Positions 20,679 to 30,885 of a DNA stretch of 64,000 bases are shown here, piece after piece (position 1 is the stretch's first letter; every line of letters begins with the position of its first letter). The notes beneath the pieces were generated by a model. It saw nothing but the letters and a program-made list of their open reading frames with translations. It had not been told where the DNA came from and made no database searches. This stretch comes from Ferribacterium limneticum. Lineage in GTDB: Bacteria; Pseudomonadota; Gammaproteobacteria; Burkholderiales; Rhodocyclaceae. The stretch covers positions 720,001 through 784,000 of the forward strand of contig NZ_CP075191.1 of assembly GCF_020510625.1 (NCBI RefSeq), read 5' to 3'. A program made the position numbers and the translations under genes.

Positions 20679-22396
20679 AGCTTTCCTTGTAGAGCGGCCA
20701 GAATGTCCGCCTGGGCGATCATCGTCGCCTCGGCTTCGGTCCGGCCCTTGTACTCAAATTGCCCATCCTTCAGACCGCGTTCGCCGATCACCACGCGATG
20801 CGGAATGCCGATCAGTTCCATATCGGCGAACATCACGCCTGGGCGTTCGTTGCGGTCATCAAGCACGACATCGACGCCGGTTTTCTTGAGGTCGGCGTAA
20901 AGCTGGTCGGCTGCTGCTTTGACGGCTTCGCTTTTGTGGTAACCCATCGGCACGATGCAGACCGCGAACGGGGCAATGGCCGGCGGCAGGATGATGCCCT
21001 TGTCGTCGTTACCCTGCTCGATGGCGGCGCCGACGATGCGTGAAACGCCGATGCCGTAGCAGCCCATTTCCATAACCTGGCTCTTGCCGCTGTCGTCCAG
21101 ATAGGCGCAGTTCAAGGCCTCGGCGTATTTCTGGCGCAACTGGAAAATGTGGCCGACTTCAATGCCGCGCAGGATTTCCAATTTGCCCTGGCCGTCAGGT
21201 GAAGGGTCGCCGGCGACGACGTTACGAAGATCAAAAACCTCGGGTTCAGGCAGGTCGCGGCCGAAATTGACGCCGGTCATGTGATAGCCGGCCTCGTTGG
21301 CGCCACAGACGAAATCGCTCATGTTGGCGACGCTACGGTCGGCAAAAACGGCTACCTTCGTTGCGTCGATCGCAACCGGGCCAATGAAGCCAGGCTTGCA
21401 GCCCAGGCGCTCGATCACTTCTTCATCGGTGGCGAAGCGGAAAGGGTTAATGGCAGCGATTTTGCTAGCCTTGATCTCATTCAGTTCGTGGTCGCCGCGT
21501 AGCAGCAGTAGTGCAAAGGTTTGACTGCCATCTTCCTTCTCGCTCATGACGGCAATCGATTTGACGATCCGGTCGAGCGGCAGTTCGAGAAACTTGGCGA
21601 CGTCGACGCAGGCCATTTTGCCTGGCGTATGGGTCTTTTCCATTGGCTTGGTGGCAGTGGTACGCGGCACGGTCGGCGCAAGGGCTTCGGCCAGTTCGAC
21701 GTTGGCGGCATAGCCGGAATCCGGGCAGAACGCGATATCGTCTTCTCCCGAGTCTGCCAGGACGTGGAATTCATGCGAACCTGTACCACCGATCGAGCCG
21801 GTGTCGGCTGCGACAGCGCGGAACTTCAGGCCCAGGCGGGTGAAGATTCGGCTGTACGTGTCGTACATGTTGCCGTACTCGCGCTTCAGGTCTTCAAAGG
21901 AGCTGTGGAAAGAGTAGCCGTCCTTCATCAGGAACTCGCGGCCGCGCATCACGCCAAAGCGGGGGCGAATCTCGTCGCGGAACTTGGTCTGTATCTGGTA
22001 CAGGTGAATTGGCAATTGACGGTAGCTTTTTACGTCTCGCCGTACGACATCGGTAATGACTTCTTCGTGCGTCGGGCCAATGACGAATTCACGTTGATGT
22101 CGATCCTTGAAGCGCAGCAGTTCCGGGCCGTACTGTTCCCAGCGACCGGACTCCTGCCACAGTTCGGCGGGTTGCACAGCCGGCATCAGCAATTCAAGGG
22201 CACCAGCATTGTTCATCTCTTCGCGCACGATGTTCTCGACCTTGCGCAGCACGCGCAGGCCCAGCGGCATCCAGGTGTAGATACCGGCGGCGGCGCGCTT
22301 GATATAACCAGCACGCAGCATCATCTTCTGGCTGATGACTTCGGCGTCGGCCGGGGCTTCCTTGAGAGTGCTAAAAAAGAACTGCGAAGTGCGCAT
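20666..22396 (-). CDS. proS: Prolyl-tRNA synthetase
   Basis: Bacterial-type ProRS of 576 residues. Class II motifs are at the N-terminal half (motif 2 around [22 protein letters not shown]), followed by the INS editing domain (about 225-405), which removes alanine from mis-charged tRNA-Pro, and a C-terminal anticodon-binding domain. The gene is divergent from rppH; the 112-base gap holds the promoters for both. Confidence 0.97.
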   Translation of the reverse strand: MRTSQFFFSTLKEAPADAEVISQKMMLRAGYIKRAAAGIYTWMPLGLRVLRKVENIVREEMNNAGALELLMPAVQPAELWQESGRWEQYGPELLRFKDRHQREFVIGPTHEEVITDVVRRDVKSYRQLPIHLYQIQTKFRDEIRPRFGVMRGREFLMKDGYSFHSSFEDLKREYGNMYDTYSRIFTRLGLKFRAVAADTGSIGGTGSHEFHVLADSGEDDIAFCPDSGYAANVELAEALAPTVPRTTATKPMEKTHTPGKMACVDVAKFLELPLDRIVKSIAVMSEKEDGSQTFALLLLRGDHELNEIKASKIAAINPFRFATDEEVIERLGCKPGFIGPVAIDATKVAVFADRSVANMSDFVCGANEAGYHMTGVNFGRDLPEPEVFDLRNVVAGDPSPDGQGKLEILRGIEVGHIFQLRQKYAEALNCAYLDDSGKSQVMEMGCYGIGVSRIVGAAIEQGNDDKGIILPPAIAPFAVCIVPMGYHKSEAVKAAADQLYADLKKTGVDVVLDDRNERPGVMFADMELIGIPHRVVIGERGLKDGQFEYKGRTEAEATMIAQADILAALQGKLCAA

Positions 22397-22508
22397 GGGA
22401 TGCTCTTGAATTCGTTGCGAAACCTCGATTTTACACGGTCCCGCTTCTTTGCATGTGGGCGCCCTTTGTGAAAGAATCCGGGTAACTATTAATTTTTGCA
22501 GGATTTCT

Positions 22509-23057
22509 ATGCTCGATCGTGAAGGCTACCGCCCGAACGTCGGCATCATTCTTTGTAACGGAAGGAACGAGGTTTTCTGGGGTAAGCGCATACGGGAGCA
22601 TTCCTGGCAGTTTCCACAAGGTGGTATCAAGCGCGGCGAAACGCCCGAAGAAGCCATGTTTCGTGAACTGTATGAAGAGGTCGGGCTCTTGCCCGAGCAC
22701 GTGCGTATCCTCGGACGGACCAAGGGCTGGTTGCGTTATGAAGTGCCGACACACTGGATCAAGCGCGAATGGCGCGGATCCTACAAAGGCCAGAAGCAAA
22801 TCTGGTTCCTGTTGCGGTTGGTCGGGCGCGATAGCGACGTCAGTTTGCGCGCGACTAGCAAGCCCGAGTTTGACGCATGGCGCTGGAATGACTACTGGGT
22901 ACCGCTTGATGCGGTGATTGAGTTCAAGCGTTTGGTTTATGAGCAGGCGCTCAATGAACTTGTCCGCTTTCTGGATTTTGATCGCAAAGGGGCTCGCCAT
23001 AAAAAAGAGGCGGAGTCGTATCCTGAGGTTACAGACGTTATTCAGTCCGGAGAGTAG
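22509..23057 (+). CDS. rppH: RNA pyrophosphohydrolase RppH
   Basis: Nudix enzyme of 182 residues that converts 5'-triphosphate mRNA ends to monophosphate to start decay. Starts at [15 protein letters not shown] (ATG 22509), the standard RppH N-terminus; the longer in-frame extension upstream is unlikely. Nudix box [23 protein letters not shown]. Further family segments WLRYEVP and [11 protein letters not shown] are present. Divergent from proS, followed by two probably cotranscribed genes. Confidence 0.96.
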   Translation: MLDREGYRPNVGIILCNGRNEVFWGKRIREHSWQFPQGGIKRGETPEEAMFRELYEEVGLLPEHVRILGRTKGWLRYEVPTHWIKREWRGSYKGQKQIWFLLRLVGRDSDVSLRATSKPEFDAWRWNDYWVPLDAVIEFKRLVYEQALNELVRFLDFDRKGARHKKEAESYPEVTDVIQSGE

Positions 23058-23059
23058 TC

Positions 23060-23578
23060 ATGCGCTGGTTTCGTAGTTTGGCTCTCTCTCTGGTGACTTT
23101 GTTGGTCACGCATTCTTTGGCCTTGGCTGACTTCGAGGAAGATTACGAGAGCAAGCAATGGCAGGAAGTGGAGGTCGCCCTGCCTGTTGCGCCAAAGGAA
23201 ACTAATCTTCTGCCTTTCTACGTCAGCGCAGCCACCAGCAATCGTTTTTTCATCGACATTTCCACGCTGAGTGTCGGCGCTGATGGTGTGGTGCGTTATG
23301 TCCTTTTGGTCTTGTCGCCAGAGGGGGGGCGTAATGTCACCTTCGAAGGAATGCGCTGCGAGTCGAGGGAGCGGCGGATATATGCCTCCGGGCGGTTAGA
23401 CGGCTCTTGGTCGAAGGCGCGCAAGAATGAATGGATTCGCATTCAGGATGCTTACGCCAATCGCCATCACGCGGTGCTGTTTCTCGATTACTTCTGTCCT
23501 TTTGGCAACATCGTGCGTGACGCGGCAGAGGCCAGAAACGCCTTGATGCTTGGTGGTCATCCGGATAACAAGCGTTGA
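23060..23578 (+). CDS. CNP1-like family secreted protein
   Basis: 172 residues with a signal peptide (about 1-23, ending SLALA) and a mature domain that fits the betaproteobacterial CNP1-like family (WQEVEVALPVAP, FFIDISTLSVGADGVVRY, GMRCESRERRIYA). The name derives from a cryptic neisserial protein; function unknown. It starts 2 bases after rppH with a GGAGAG site, so it is likely in the rppH operon. Two mature cysteines could form a disulfide. Confidence 0.8.
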   Translation: MRWFRSLALSLVTLLVTHSLALADFEEDYESKQWQEVEVALPVAPKETNLLPFYVSAATSNRFFIDISTLSVGADGVVRYVLLVLSPEGGRNVTFEGMRCESRERRIYASGRLDGSWSKARKNEWIRIQDAYANRHHAVLFLDYFCPFGNIVRDAAEARNALMLGGHPDNKR

Positions 23579-23584
23579 TAACAC

Positions 23585-24208
23585 ATGTCACCTGACCAAT
23601 TCATCGTCGAGTTTGATCGAGCCTTGCGTACGGTGCTGGCGCCAGCGCGTAGCGTTCGGCCCGTTCCTGGAAGCGCGCTACCAGAGGCCGAGCTCGACGT
23701 TAGTCAAAAGCAACTTGTTGTCGGGCTAATGCGGGTCAATCATTGCGGTGAAATCTGTGCCCAGGCTTTGTACCAAGGGCAGGCGCTGACGTCGAGGGAT
23801 GCTGCCATTCGCGAAGCCTTGCGTGGCGCCGCTGATGAAGAAACTGAACATCTGGCTTGGACCGAGCAGCGAATTTCCGAGTTGGGGGGGCGCAAGAGTT
23901 TTCTGAATCCCCTCTGGTATCTTGGTTCTTTAACGCTAGGGTTGGCTGCTGGTGCCTTGGGGGATAAGTGGAACCTGGGTTTTCTTGCCGAAACGGAGCG
24001 ACAGGTTGAGGCCCATCTGGATGGGCATCTACAAGCCCTGCCGGAGGGGGATGGCCGCTCCCGAGCCATCGTCGACCAGATGCGGCTTGATGAAATTCAG
24101 CATGCCGAGACCGCTGTTCGGTACGGTGCTGCGGAGTTGCCTGTACCTGCAAAAGCGATCATGAAAACGATGGCCAAGGTCATGACCGGTATTGCCTACC
24201 GAATCTGA
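23585..24208 (+). CDS. coq7: Coq7-type ubiquinone biosynthesis monooxygenase
   Basis: 207 residues; a di-iron carboxylate enzyme that hydroxylates 2-octaprenyl-3-methyl-6-methoxy-benzoquinol in ubiquinone synthesis. The di-iron ligands are visible as [38 protein letters not shown] and [10 protein letters not shown]. There is no strong Shine-Dalgarno before the ATG; the gene is 6 bases from the CNP1 stop and may depend on coupling. Convergent with the OsmC gene. Confidence 0.92.
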   Translation: MSPDQFIVEFDRALRTVLAPARSVRPVPGSALPEAELDVSQKQLVVGLMRVNHCGEICAQALYQGQALTSRDAAIREALRGAADEETEHLAWTEQRISELGGRKSFLNPLWYLGSLTLGLAAGALGDKWNLGFLAETERQVEAHLDGHLQALPEGDGRSRAIVDQMRLDEIQHAETAVRYGAAELPVPAKAIMKTMAKVMTGIAYRI

Positions 24209-24230
24209 CCCTTGGCCGGCAAAGCGCGCA

Positions 24231-24659
24231 TCAGGCTTCTTCGATGATCTCGAAGTCGTAAGTGATCTCTGCAGTCTTGCTGATCATGATTGATGCCGAG
24301 CAATATTTGTCTTTTGACAACTCTATGGCGCGGGCAACCGCATCGGGCTTCAGTTGTTTTCCAGTGACGCGGTAGTGAAAGTGGACGCTGGTAAAGACCT
24401 TTGGATCGCTTTCGGCACGTTCTGCTTTGAGGCTCACGGTGCAATCGCTGACTTGTTGCCGCCCTTTCTTGAGAATCAAAACGACGTCAAAGGCTGAACA
24501 GCCTCCGGTGCCCGCTAGAACCATTTCCATTGGCCGTGGGCCTAAGTTGCGCCCTCCTGCTTCCGGTGCGCCATCCATTACGACAGCGTGGCCGCTACCG
24601 GTTTCTGCAACAAACGACATCCCGGCGTCGTTGCCCATCCATCTAATCGTGCATTCCAT
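24231..24659 (-). CDS. OsmC/YhfA-family protein
   Basis: 142 residues of the OsmC/Ohr fold, a peroxide-reducing or redox-sensing family. The two family cysteines are present, in GTGGCSAFDVVLIL and SKDKYCSASIMI. Sequence features resemble the YhfA branch, which is less well defined than Ohr or OsmC proper. ATG at 24659 has a GGAGAG site. Convergent with coq7, divergent from the AT-rich region upstream. Confidence 0.85.
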   Translation of the reverse strand: MECTIRWMGNDAGMSFVAETGSGHAVVMDGAPEAGGRNLGPRPMEMVLAGTGGCSAFDVVLILKKGRQQVSDCTVSLKAERAESDPKVFTSVHFHYRVTGKQLKPDAVARAIELSKDKYCSASIMISKTAEITYDFEIIEEA

Positions 24660-24882
24660 CGATCTCTCCTTGCTGGGGGCTGAATTTTAGCGGATATGTA
24701 TTTGTTTTAGGATTCCCTTGTCTGATGGTGCGCTGCACCAATTTTGGGGTGCCGTTGCTGGAATAAAGGTGGGGATGTGGTGTTTAAATATCGGTGAATT
24801 GCATTTTTTATATATATAAATTTTGTTTAAAAACAATTCATTAATATTTATAATTTAATTCTATTGATGAATTTGTGTATTA

Positions 24883-24899
24883 TTTGTGCGTTGCACAAA
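24883..24899. promoter_or_regulatory. Palindromic operator, PhaR/PhbF-like
   Basis: TTTGTGC-GTT-GCACAAA, a perfect 7-bp inverted repeat with 3-base spacer. The same core with longer arms occurs upstream of the phasin promoter at 63816-63838. It is close to the reported betaproteobacterial PhbF/PhaR motif (TG-N-TGC-N3-GCAA, from memory). The regulator gene itself is not in the window, so the link to PHA control is inferred. Confidence 0.55.
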
Positions 24900-24904
24900 A
24901 AGTT

Positions 24905-25053
24905 CTTGCTGGTGGTTCTCGCTTCGTGCACAATGTGAAGCGTACGAACTGTAGTGACTTTGTGGTGATGGGTCCTCTGGTTCAGATTTGTCTCCTCCAC
25001 CCTCCTCCTTTGGTGTGGATTTAACGCGGCTCAGCGAGCCGCGTTTTTTTTGT
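24905..25053 (+). ncRNA. Candidate small RNA with anti-Shine-Dalgarno motifs
   Basis: A stretch of about 110-150 bases with no convincing ORF, a palindromic operator just upstream and a strong intrinsic terminator at its end. It holds two pyrimidine stretches, CTCCTCC (24992-24998) and CCTCCTCC (25001-25008), able to pair with GGAGG ribosome sites. A weak promoter match (TTGCTG, 17 bases, CACAAT) starts near 24905; the true 5' end is unknown. I do not recognise it as a known RNA family. A leader for rplM is less likely because of the terminator. Confidence 0.5.
25023..25051 (+). terminator. Strong intrinsic terminator of the candidate small RNA
   Basis: Stem AACGCGGCTC / GAGCCGCGTT, 10 perfect pairs with an AGC loop, followed by a run of eight T. 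It lies upstream of the rplM promoter and is 800 bases from the nearest upstream plus-strand gene, so it must serve a transcript that begins in this intergenic region. Confidence 0.85.
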
Positions 25054-25080
25054 CTATCTTCTGGATTGATGGAGAAGGCA

Positions 25081-25110
25081 TTGACAGCGGCTCAGGAAGT
25101 CGACTAAAAT
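25081..25110 (+). promoter_or_regulatory. rplM-rpsI promoter (sigma-70)
   Basis: TTGACA at 25081-25086 and TAAAAT at 25105-25110, spacer 18, followed by a GC-rich discriminator (CCGCGCC) typical of growth-rate-controlled ribosomal promoters. It lies 50 bases ahead of the rplM start. Confidence 0.75.
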
Positions 25111-25160
25111 CCGCGCCTTTCTCCAATCTGCGCCCAAATTTTTCAGGACGGCACACTTAT

Positions 25161-25589
25161 ATGAAAACGTTTTCCGCCAAGCCACATGAGGTGAAGCGCG
25201 AGTGGTTTGTGGTAGACGCCACAGACAAGGTGCTCGGCCGCCTCGCTACCGAAATTGCTCGTCGCCTCCGTGGCAAGCACAAGGCTATCTATACCCCCCA
25301 CGTTGATACCGGTGATTTTATCGTCGTCACCAATGTGGACAAGATCACCGTTACCGGTAACAAGGCCGAAGATAAGAAGTACTTCCGCCACTCCGGCTAT
25401 CCCGGTGGTATCTACGAAACGAACTTCAAGAAGATGCAGCAACGCTTCCCGGGCCGCGCCCTGGAAACTGCCGTCAAGGGCATGCTGCCGAAGGGTCCGC
25501 TGGGCTACGCTATGCTGAAGAAGCTGAAGTGCTACGCCGGCGAGCAGCATCCGCACACTGCCCAGCAGCCGAAGGCTCTGGAAATTTAA
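25161..25589 (+). CDS. rplM: 50S ribosomal protein L13
   Basis: Early-assembling protein of the large subunit, 142 residues, starting [15 protein letters not shown] (ATG 25161), the standard L13 N-terminus. Diagnostic stretches: [22 protein letters not shown] and [14 protein letters not shown], ending with [14 protein letters not shown] longer upstream frame is an artefact running through the promoter. Followed 9 bases later by rpsI. Confidence 0.98.
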   Translation: MKTFSAKPHEVKREWFVVDATDKVLGRLATEIARRLRGKHKAIYTPHVDTGDFIVVTNVDKITVTGNKAEDKKYFRHSGYPGGIYETNFKKMQQRFPGRALETAVKGMLPKGPLGYAMLKKLKCYAGEQHPHTAQQPKALEI

Positions 25590-25598
25590 GGGGTCATC

Positions 25599-25991
25599 AT
25601 GGCTGAAAGTTATTTCTACGGTACAGGCCGTCGCAAGAGCGCCGTTGCCCGTGTCTTCATGAAGCGTGGTTCCGGTGCCATCGTTGTAAATGGCAAGCCG
25701 GTCGATCAGTTCTTCTCCCGCGAAACCGGCCGCATGATCGTGCGTCAGCCGCTGGCGCTGGTTGAACAGCTGAACGGTTTCGATATCAAGGTTAATGTGA
25801 TCGGTGGTGGCGAGTCTGGCCAGGCCGGTGCTGTGCGCCACGGTATTACTCGTGCCTTGATTGAATATGATGCTGCCTTGAAGCCCGCTTTGTCCAAGGC
25901 TGGTTTCGTAACTCGCGATGCTCGTGAAGTCGAACGTAAGAAAGTCGGCTTCCATAAGGCTCGTCGTCGTAAGCAGTTCTCCAAGCGTTAA
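25599..25991 (+). CDS. rpsI: 30S ribosomal protein S9
   Basis: 130 residues, the normal length, starting [20 protein letters not shown] and ending [11 protein letters not shown]; the basic tail reaches the P-site tRNA. Cotranscribed with rplM and followed by an intrinsic terminator. Confidence 0.98.
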   Translation: MAESYFYGTGRRKSAVARVFMKRGSGAIVVNGKPVDQFFSRETGRMIVRQPLALVEQLNGFDIKVNVIGGGESGQAGAVRHGITRALIEYDAALKPALSKAGFVTRDAREVERKKVGFHKARRRKQFSKR

Positions 25992-26245
25992 TTCGCTTCG
26001 AGCGCAAGGAAAGCCGCCTTTTGGCGGCTTTTTTGTTTTTTGGCTGCGCGCTATGATGCGCCGTTGCTTAGATGTGGGCGCATGAGGAGAGCTTGCATTA
26101 TTGGCTGCGCAGGAAAGGCTGCTTGATACTCTTTGCGGTTATCTACGCAGCTTCCCTTGGCGGAAATTGCATCATAAAACGAAACATCTACGGTGGATGA
26201 GGGAGAAATTTTGCTCTGGTGTCAGCGCGGTGGAAGGATCGGGTT
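25992..26245. other. Intergenic region downstream of rpsI
   Basis: After the rpsI terminator, about 200 bases precede the DUF6776-like gene. In related genomes, as I recall, argC often lies here; no ArgC-like sequence is visible. An overlapping 105-codon frame from 26101 has no family resemblance and conflicts with the next gene, so I left it out. I see no RNA gene. Confidence 0.5.
26010..26034 (+). terminator. rpsI terminator
   Basis: Stem AAAGCCGCC / GGCGGCTTT with a TTTT loop, followed by a T-run. Confidence 0.85.
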
Positions 26246-26980
26246 ATGCCAACTCCGGCAGTGGCCTTGAAATTGAAACGATTTCGGCGTCGATTTGGAA
26301 TTTCGGCGCCGCGGGTTGTTGTGCGCAGCCATGTTCCGTGGCCGTGGTTGCTGTTGCCTGCAGTCTTGCTGGCTTTGCTGCTGGGCGTTGCGGTGTGGCT
26401 GATTGCCCAGAAAAATGAAGCTGGAATTTTGGGGCAGGAGGTCGAGAATCTGCGACAGCAGATTCAGGTTCAGTCAGAGGAGTTGAATCTTTTGCGTTCA
26501 ACTGCTGGGACCGGGAAAAATGCAGTAAGTATCGAGCGAGCTGCGCAGCAGCAGTTGCTTGGCAGAATCCAGGGGTTGGAGGCTGAAAATGCAGCGCTCA
26601 AGGAGGATGTCCTCCTGTTTGAGCGCTTGATTCCTATTGCCGGGGAGGGGGCTGCTGTTCGTGTTGAAAACTTTAGGGTTTTCAAGGAATCCGAGACCCG
26701 TTTTCGCTATCGTCTATTGATTGCTTTTCGGCCTGATAAGCAAACGCCAGACTTTCGGGGGCGCCTGCAGGTTGTGATCAGTTATGTCAGTGCTGGTAGA
26801 GTATTTCAGTTGGTATTGCCAGAAAAGCGAGAAAGCGCTGCTGGGTATCTACTCGAAATAAAGAGCATTCTTCGTCGGGAAGACTTTTTTGAATTGCCTG
26901 CTGGCGCTGTATTGCAGGGGGTGGAGGCGCGAGTCCTGCAGGGTGATACACTCAAATCGAAACGATTGGCTCAACTCTAG
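26246..26980 (+). CDS. DUF6776-like single-pass membrane protein with coiled coil
   Basis: 244 residues. One membrane helix at about 32-54, a heptad-rich coiled coil (60-130, EVENLRQQIQVQSEEL and LEAENAALKEDVLLFERLI), and a C-terminal beta-rich domain of about 105 residues. The ATG at 26246 has GGAAGGA 7 bases upstream, better than the GTG at 26219. The order DUF6776 - bactofilin - erpA recurs in Betaproteobacteria. Function unknown; the layout suggests an envelope scaffold tied to the bactofilin. It is 9 bases ahead of the bactofilin gene. Confidence 0.78.
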   Translation: MPTPAVALKLKRFRRRFGISAPRVVVRSHVPWPWLLLPAVLLALLLGVAVWLIAQKNEAGILGQEVENLRQQIQVQSEELNLLRSTAGTGKNAVSIERAAQQQLLGRIQGLEAENAALKEDVLLFERLIPIAGEGAAVRVENFRVFKESETRFRYRLLIAFRPDKQTPDFRGRLQVVISYVSAGRVFQLVLPEKRESAAGYLLEIKSILRREDFFELPAGAVLQGVEARVLQGDTLKSKRLAQL

Positions 26981-26989
26981 GAGTGGCGC

Positions 26990-27391
26990 ATGTTTGGGAA
27001 AAAAAACGAAAATAAACCTCAGGGGCGTATCGATAGCCTTATCGGCGCTGGCACGCGAGTTGAAGGCAGCCTGTATTTTACTGGCGGGTTGAGAATTGAT
27101 GGTGAAGTGAAGGGGAGCGTGCAGGCAGCAGAAGGAGCTTCTTCTTCGACTTTGGTGCTCAGCGAACACGCGCGTATTGAAGGAGCGGTTGTCGTTGCGC
27201 ACTTGGTAACTAATGGTACGGTTGTGGGGCCGGTCTCCATAACTGAAACCCTGGAAATGCAGCCGAAATCGCGCATTGTCGGTGATGTGGAGTATGCCTC
27301 TATCGAGATGCACCAAGGGGCGGTGATTGAAGGGCGCTTGGTTCATTCGGCAGGTAAATCGGTGGAACTAAAGCTGGCAGCCTCGGCCTAA
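26990..27391 (+). CDS. Bactofilin family cytoskeletal protein
   Basis: 133 residues. The core beta-helix repeats run from about residue 15 to 115 (GTRVEGSLYFTGGLRIDGEVKG, ARIEGAVVVAHLVTNGTVVGPV, SRIVGDVEYASIEMHQGAVIEG), with short disordered ends. Bactofilins polymerise without nucleotide and organise envelope enzymes or cell shape. The N-terminus MFGKKNENKP is a typical membrane-targeting or disordered leader. Confidence 0.93.
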   Translation: MFGKKNENKPQGRIDSLIGAGTRVEGSLYFTGGLRIDGEVKGSVQAAEGASSSTLVLSEHARIEGAVVVAHLVTNGTVVGPVSITETLEMQPKSRIVGDVEYASIEMHQGAVIEGRLVHSAGKSVELKLAASA

Positions 27392-27455
27392 TTAAATTGA
27401 CCGGGAATGCGCTGGCTAGCATAATCTCGCAAAAATTTTCTTTGGAGTTGTGTTC

Positions 27456-27806
27456 ATGAATGCAGTTAACGAAATGGCTATCCCTCTTGTTTTTACCGAC
27501 AGCGCTGCGGGCAAGGTGAAGGAATTGATTGAGGAGGAGGGTAATCCGGGCCTCAAGTTGCGAGTATTTGTTACGGGTGGTGGTTGTTCGGGCTTTCAGT
27601 ATGGTTTTACCTTCGATGAGGAGGTAAACGAGGACGATACAACCATGGAAAAAAATGGTGTTACGCTTTTGATCGATCCAATGAGCTATCAGTATCTGGT
27701 TGGTGCAGAAATTGACTATAGCGAGGGTTTGGAGGGTTCGCAATTCGTGATCCGCAACCCGAATGCAACCTCCACCTGTGGTTGCGGTTCGTCGTTTTCT
27801 GCTTGA
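27456..27806 (+). CDS. erpA: Iron-sulfur cluster insertion protein ErpA
   Basis: A-type carrier of 116 residues delivering Fe-S clusters to target enzymes. The three conserved cysteines are in GGGCSGFQY and the C-terminal [10 protein letters not shown] prefer the ATG at 27456, with GGAG eight bases upstream, over the GTG at 27450. The gene ends at a bidirectional terminator shared with convergent proB. Confidence 0.95.
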   Translation: MNAVNEMAIPLVFTDSAAGKVKELIEEEGNPGLKLRVFVTGGGCSGFQYGFTFDEEVNEDDTTMEKNGVTLLIDPMSYQYLVGAEIDYSEGLEGSQFVIRNPNATSTCGCGSSFSA

Positions 27807-27823
27807 TTGCTTTGGGTTTTCTG

Positions 27824-27851
27824 AAAAAAAGCGGTGGAAGCCGCTTTTTTT
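27824..27851. terminator. Bidirectional terminator between erpA and proB
   Basis: Stem AAAAAAAGCGG / CCGCTTTTTTT with a 6-base loop; A-run on one side and T-run on the other serve both convergent genes. Confidence 0.85.
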
Positions 27852-27858
27852 GTCTGTC

Positions 27859-28979
27859 TCAGGATGAGAGGATCAGATTGTCCCGGTGGATGATTTCGGG
27901 TTCGTCCACGTAGCCCAGCGTATTCTCGATTTCCAGGGTGGTCTTGCGGGCGATCAGGCGGGCTTCGCCGCTGCCGTAGTTGCTCAGACCACGAGCAATC
28001 TCTCTGCCGTCGGGGCTGATGCAGGCAACGGCGGCGCCGCGTTCGAACTCTCCCTCGGCGGCGATGACGCCGATCGGGAGCAGGCTCTTGCCGGCATGTA
28101 GTGCATCCACGGCGCCTGCGTCGAGAATCAGGCGGCCGGCTAGTTGCAGGTGGTCGGCCAGCCATTGCTTGCGGGCAGCTAGCGGTTGGGTTTGTGAGAC
28201 AAGCAAGGTGCCAACCGGTTCGCCGTTAGCCAGGCGGATGATTGGATCGATCTCGCGGCCGCTGGCGATGGCGGTATGGGCGCCGCTGCGGGCGGCGCGT
28301 TTGGCGGCGATGACCTTGGTGATCATGCCGCCAGTACCGATGCGGGTGCCGGCGCCGCCAGCCATGGTTTCTAGTGATTCGTCGCCGGCCGTGGCTTCAT
28401 GGATCAGCGTAGCGTTGGGATCCTTGCGCGGATCGGCGGTGTACAGACCTTGCTGGTCGGTCAGGATGATCAGCGCGTCGGCTTCGATCAGGTTGGCAAC
28501 CAGGGCGCCCAGCGTGTCATTGTCACCGAACTTGATTTCGTCGGTGACGACGGTGTCATTTTCATTGATGATCGGCACGACGCCCAGTTCGAGCAGGGTA
28601 TTCAGTGTTGAGCGGGAATTAAGGTAGCGCTTGCGGTCGGCGAGATCGTCATGGGTCAGCAGGATCTGTGCGGTGTGCAGGCCGTATTTGGCGAAGGCGC
28701 CTTCATAAACCTGAACGAGACCCATCTGGCCCACTGCGGCGGCAGCTTGTAGTTCATGCACGCTCTTCGGGCGCTTGGCCCAGCCCAGGCGCTGCATGCC
28801 GCAGGCGATTGCGCCGGAGGATACGAGTACGACTTCCTTGCCCTGTTCGCGCAGCACACTGATCTGGCGCGCCCAGTCATTGATGGCGGCGAGGTCGAGG
28901 CCTGTGCCGTTGTTGGTGACGAGCGCCGAGCCGACTTTGACGACCAGGCGTTTGGCGTTGGCTAGGCGAGTCTGGTTCA

Positions 28980-28980
<1 letters not shown>
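27859..28980 (-). CDS. proB: Glutamate 5-kinase
   Basis: First step of proline synthesis, phosphorylating glutamate. 373 residues: amino-acid-kinase domain (1-255, [37 protein letters not shown]) and a C-terminal PUA domain (about 275-373). The start ATG at 28980 shares a base with the obgE stop, so it is coupled to obgE. Proline feedback inhibition is the family norm. Confidence 0.96.
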
Positions 28981-30065
<1,085 letters not shown>

Positions 30066-30085
30066 CTAAATCCGCGAGGGATGTC

Positions 30086-30106
30086 GCCGCCAGAAAATCT
30101 GGCGGC
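30086..30106. repeat. Hairpin between rpmA and obgE
   Basis: GCCGCCAGA - AAA - TCTGGCGGC, a perfect 9-bp stem with no T-tract, 33 bases before the obgE start. With the neighbouring terminator it could set the ratio of ribosomal-protein to obgE message or be a processing site. Confidence 0.45.
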
Positions 30107-30114
30107 ATAAACTA

Positions 30115-30143
30115 AAAAGCCCCATCCAGCGGACGGGGCTTTT
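30115..30143 (-). terminator. rpmA terminator or attenuator
   Basis: Stem AAAAGCCCC / GGGGCTTTT with an 11-base loop; on the minus strand it ends in a short T-run, 18 bases past the rpmA stop. Readthrough would feed obgE-proB. Confidence 0.7.
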
Positions 30144-30160
30144 GCTTCCGCTTGGCCGAA

Positions 30161-30424
30161 TTATTCGGCAGCCGGAACGATGGTCACCACGCGGCGCTTT
30201 TTCAAGCCCTTGATGGAGAACTGAATCACGCCGTCCTTCAGTGCGAACAGGGTGTGATCCTTACCGCAGCCGACGTTGTCGCCCGGGTGGAATTCAGTAC
30301 CGCGCTGGCGAACGATGATGTTGCCAGCCAGGACGAATTGACCGCCGTAGCGCTTGACGCCCAGTCGTTGGGCTTGTGAGTCGCGGCCGTTACGTGAACT
30401 ACCGCCTGCTTTCTTGTGTGCCAT
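30161..30424 (-). CDS. rpmA: 50S ribosomal protein L27
   Basis: 87 residues starting [20 protein letters not shown]; the N-terminal tail lies near the peptidyl-transferase centre. No Firmicutes-type cleavable leader. It follows rplU by 21 bases. Confidence 0.98.
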   Translation of the reverse strand: MAHKKAGGSSRNGRDSQAQRLGVKRYGGQFVLAGNIIVRQRGTEFHPGDNVGCGKDHTLFALKDGVIQFSIKGLKKRRVVTIVPAAE

Positions 30425-30445
30425 TTGTTAGCTCCTTGTCTGAAC

Positions 30446-30757
30446 TTAAGCAGCGATCGTGTCGATGCGCAGTTCGGTGTAGTTCTGACGATGGCCTTGA
30501 CGCTTCTGGTAGTGCTTACGACGACGCATCTTGAAGATCTTGACCTTGTCGTGGCGGCCGTGGGAAACCACGGTGCACTTGACGGTGGCGCCAGCAAGGA
30601 AGGGGGCGCCGATCTTTACCGACTCGCCTTCGCCTACCATGAGGATCTGGTCAAGGGTAACTTCTGCGCCAACGTCTGCCGGTATCTGTTCTACTTTAAG
30701 TTTTTGACCAGCGGAAACGCGATACTGCTTGCCGCCGGTTTTTATGACCGCATACAT
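30446..30757 (-). CDS. rplU: 50S ribosomal protein L21
   Basis: 103 residues starting [20 protein letters not shown] (ATG 30757); an 8-residue upstream extension is not conserved. Signature [26 protein letters not shown] near the C-terminus. First gene of rplU-rpmA-obgE-proB. Confidence 0.98.
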   Translation of the reverse strand: MYAVIKTGGKQYRVSAGQKLKVEQIPADVGAEVTLDQILMVGEGESVKIGAPFLAGATVKCTVVSHGRHDKVKIFKMRRRKHYQKRQGHRQNYTELRIDTIAA

Positions 30758-30885
30758 GAGTTGGACTCCAAAACAATACAAAAAGGTGCTACAAAGAACC
30801 GCGCATTATACGCAAAAGTTTCGCTAAGTCAAAGCCTTGTCTACGGGATGTGTTAAACTGCCCGCCTTTGAAAAAGGAGTTCTCC

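Larger units (their letters stand above)
24660..25160. other. 500-base intergenic region between the OsmC gene and rplM
   Basis: Bases 24780-24885 are very AT-rich, with runs such as TTTATATATATAAA, in sharp contrast to the GC-rich surroundings. After this come, in order, a palindrome (24883-24899), an apparently non-coding transcribed segment with C/T-rich stretches (to about 25008), a strong terminator (25023-25051) and the rplM promoter (25081-25110). The only start-to-stop frame of note is 18 codons long (24968-25024) and has no clear ribosome site. Confidence 0.7.

Noticed and set aside
24968..25024. 18-codon frame inside the candidate small RNA
   Set aside because: No Shine-Dalgarno and a stop falling inside the terminator stem; it may only be chance, although a dual-function RNA cannot be ruled out.
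26101..26418. 105-codon frame between rpsI and the DUF6776-like gene
   Set aside because: It overlaps the DUF6776-like gene in another frame, has no ribosome site and no family resemblance.
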